Shown in pieces: positions 62,485 through 64,000 of a stretch of DNA of 64,000 nt. A program made the translations under genes and the position numbers. The notes beneath the pieces were generated by a model. The model made no database searches, had not been told where the DNA came from, and saw only the letters and a list, made by a program, of their open reading frames with translations. Each line of letters opens with the position of its first letter. Position 1 is the first letter of the stretch. The stretch is from positions 62,001-126,000 of the forward strand of contig CAWGTT010000009.1 in assembly GCA_963825645.1 (NCBI GenBank), read 5' to 3'. Source of the DNA: JADJPO01 sp963825645. GTDB taxonomy: Bacteria; Actinomycetota; Actinomycetes; Actinomycetales; Kineosporiaceae.

Positions 62485-63993
62485 GTGACACGTGACCCCG
62501 CCGAGGTCTTCGGCCACACCGGACTGACCTACGACGACGTGCTCCTCCTCCCCGGCGAGACGGACGTCGTCCCGAGCGAGGTGGACACCACCAGCCGACT
62601 GACCCGGTCGGTGAGCCTGCACCTGCCGATCGTCTCCGCGGCGATGGACACCGTGACCGAGGCCCGGATGGCGATCGCGATGGCTCGTCAGGGCGGCCTC
62701 GGCGTGCTGCACCGAAACCTGTCCATCGAGGACCAGGCCTACCAGGTCGACCTGGTCAAGCGGACCCAGACCGGGATGATCTCCAACCCGGTCACCATCG
62801 GTCCGGACGCGACGCTGGAGCAGCTGGACGAGACCTGCGGGCGGTACCGGGTCAGCGGGCTCCCGGTGGTCTCCGGCGACGCGACCCTGCTCGGCATCAT
62901 CACCAACCGGGACCTGCGGTTCACCCCGATCGCCGAGTGGGCCACCACCCTCGTCCGCGACGTCATGACGCCGATGCCGCTGGTCACGGCCCAGGAGGGG
63001 ATCGCCCGCGCCGACGCCATCGTGTTGCTTCGCCGACACAAGCTGGAGCGGCTGCCCATCATCGACGCCGCCGGCCGGCTGACCGGGCTGATCACGGTCA
63101 AGGACTTCGTGAAGTCCGAGCAGTTCCCCCATGCCAGTAAGGACGGCGACGGACGGCTCATGGTGGCCGCAGCGGTGGGCTACTTCGGCGACGCCTGGAA
63201 GCGGGCCGGCACCCTGGTCGAGGCGGGCGTCGACGTTCTGGTGCCGGACGTCGCCAACGGTCACGCCCGGTTGATGCTCGACATGATCCGCCAGCTCAAG
63301 TCCGACTCCGCGACCCGCCACGTACAGGTGCTGGCCGGCAACATCGCCACCCGTCAGGGCGCACAGGCACTGGTCGACGCGGGAGCCGACGGGGTCAAGG
63401 TCGGCGTCGGTCCGGGTTCGATCTGTACCACCCGGGTGGTCGCCGGGGTCGGTGTGCCCCAGGTGACCGCCGTGTTCGAGGCGTCCCAGGCCTGCCGGCC
63501 GGCCGGCGTCCCGGTGGTTGCGGACGGTGGGCTGCAGCATTCCGGCGACATCGCCAAGGCGCTCGTCGCCGGCGCCGACACGGTGATGATCGGTTCCCTG
63601 CTGGCAGGCTGCGAGGAGAGCCCCGGAGACCTCTTGCTGGTCAACGGCAAGCAGTACAAGACCTACCGGGGCATGGGCTCGATCGCGGCGATGAGCTCGC
63701 GGGGCAAGAAGTCGTTCTCCAAGGACCGCTACTTCCAGGCCGACGTGGTCAGCGACGACAAGATCGTCCCCGAGGGGATCGAGGGCCAGGTGCCGTACCG
63801 CGGCCAGCTCTCGGCCGTCCTGCACCAGCTGGTCGGTGGCCTGCACCAGTCGATGTTCTACGTGGGAGCGCGCAGCGTCGCGCAGCTGCAGCAGCGCGGC
63901 CGGTTCATCCGGATCACCCCGGCGGGGCTCAAGGAGTCCCACCCGCACGACGTGCAGATCACGGCCGAGGCCCCGAACTACTCCGCCGGCTGA
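62485..63993 (+). CDS. guaB: Inosine-5'-monophosphate dehydrogenase
   Basis: Oxidises IMP to XMP, first step to GTP. Begins LTYDDVLLLPGETDVVPSEVDT; two CBS domains at about residues 95-215; catalytic Cys in GVGPGSICTTR near 310; flap MGSIAAMSSRGKKSFSKDRYF. 502 residues from GTG 62485; GTG 62434 would overlap the anti-sigma gene. Complete, stopping eight bases before the window end. Conserved neighbour of the sigD region. Confidence 0.97.
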   Translation: MTRDPAEVFGHTGLTYDDVLLLPGETDVVPSEVDTTSRLTRSVSLHLPIVSAAMDTVTEARMAIAMARQGGLGVLHRNLSIEDQAYQVDLVKRTQTGMISNPVTIGPDATLEQLDETCGRYRVSGLPVVSGDATLLGIITNRDLRFTPIAEWATTLVRDVMTPMPLVTAQEGIARADAIVLLRRHKLERLPIIDAAGRLTGLITVKDFVKSEQFPHASKDGDGRLMVAAAVGYFGDAWKRAGTLVEAGVDVLVPDVANGHARLMLDMIRQLKSDSATRHVQVLAGNIATRQGAQALVDAGADGVKVGVGPGSICTTRVVAGVGVPQVTAVFEASQACRPAGVPVVADGGLQHSGDIAKALVAGADTVMIGSLLAGCEESPGDLLLVNGKQYKTYRGMGSIAAMSSRGKKSFSKDRYFQADVVSDDKIVPEGIEGQVPYRGQLSAVLHQLVGGLHQSMFYVGARSVAQLQQRGRFIRITPAGLKESHPHDVQITAEAPNYSAG

Positions 63994-64000
63994 CGATAAG

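Overview
The window is a gap-free piece of a high-GC actinomycete chromosome. The evidence is strong GC-rich third codon positions, many GTG starts, four-base start/stop overlaps, and lineage markers: a WhiB3/WhiD-type Wbl protein, a BldM-type regulator, a SigD/ShbA-type sigma factor with its anti-sigma factor, an FtsB-like protein and DUF501. The order glmU-prs-rplY-pth, mfd...mazG-eno-ftsB-DUF501-ppx and groESL/whiB-bldM-sigD-rsdA-guaB is the conserved core order known from mycobacteria and streptomycetes. I cannot name the genus; a free-living Frankiales/Mycobacteriales-like soil organism fits best.

Layout. 1-4007: cell-wall precursor, PRPP, ribosome and peptidyl-tRNA genes (glmU cut by the window start). 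4175-9727: an orphan N-terminal half of a glycosyl-phosphotransferase, then sulfate activation (cysQ-cysD-cysN), a split PssD/PssE glycosyltransferase and a small membrane protein. 9842-22733: accessory catabolic island, a divergently transcribed mimR-type activator facing a binuclear-iron monooxygenase operon (mimA, B, C, D, amidohydrolase, DUF59 protein, alcohol dehydrogenase, dedicated GroEL) and an Nramp metal transporter. 22796-30240: exopolysaccharide locus (sulfotransferase, flippase, glycosyltransferase, O-antigen-ligase-like protein, kinase-fold protein, all minus strand, facing a Wzz-like protein). 30315-43940: core block with mfd, interrupted by a P1 peptidase and a DUF559 endonuclease-like gene bracketed by two copies of an inverted-repeat element, then surA-like lipoprotein, mazG, eno, ftsB-like, a kinase-fold protein, DUF501, ppx, a lipoprotein and a uracil-DNA glycosylase. 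43953-47455: an odd tRNA with anticodon UAA, a Bax-inhibitor-1 protein, an APS-kinase fusion and a TauE exporter. 47491-54912: a gamma-glutamylation catabolic cluster (glutamine-synthetase-like enzyme, aldehyde dehydrogenase, SDR, PuuD-like hydrolase) and a ribokinase-like/nucleoside hydrolase pair. 54916-63993: a methyltransferase, groES-groEL under two CIRCE operators, whiB, a MerR-like regulator, bldM, sigD, rsdA and guaB.

How the parts work together. The mim operon should hydroxylate a small alkane, ketone or phenol, and its Adh would oxidise the alcohol; GroEL and perhaps the DUF59 protein and Nramp transporter would help assemble the di-iron hydroxylase. CysD/CysN plus the APS kinase make PAPS, the sulfotransferase in the polysaccharide locus could consume it, and CysQ removes the PAP by-product, suggesting (as inference) a sulfated surface polysaccharide.

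The most notable unexplained structure is in repeats and dyads: a pair of matching palindromes in both the mimR and mimA upstream regions, two ~75-bp inverted-terminus elements around the DUF559 gene, a perfect 42-bp inverted repeat containing the stop codons of both groEL and whiB, three tandem dyads before the aldehyde dehydrogenase, GATCAC iterations before the pfkB gene, and several short tandem repeats at gene ends.
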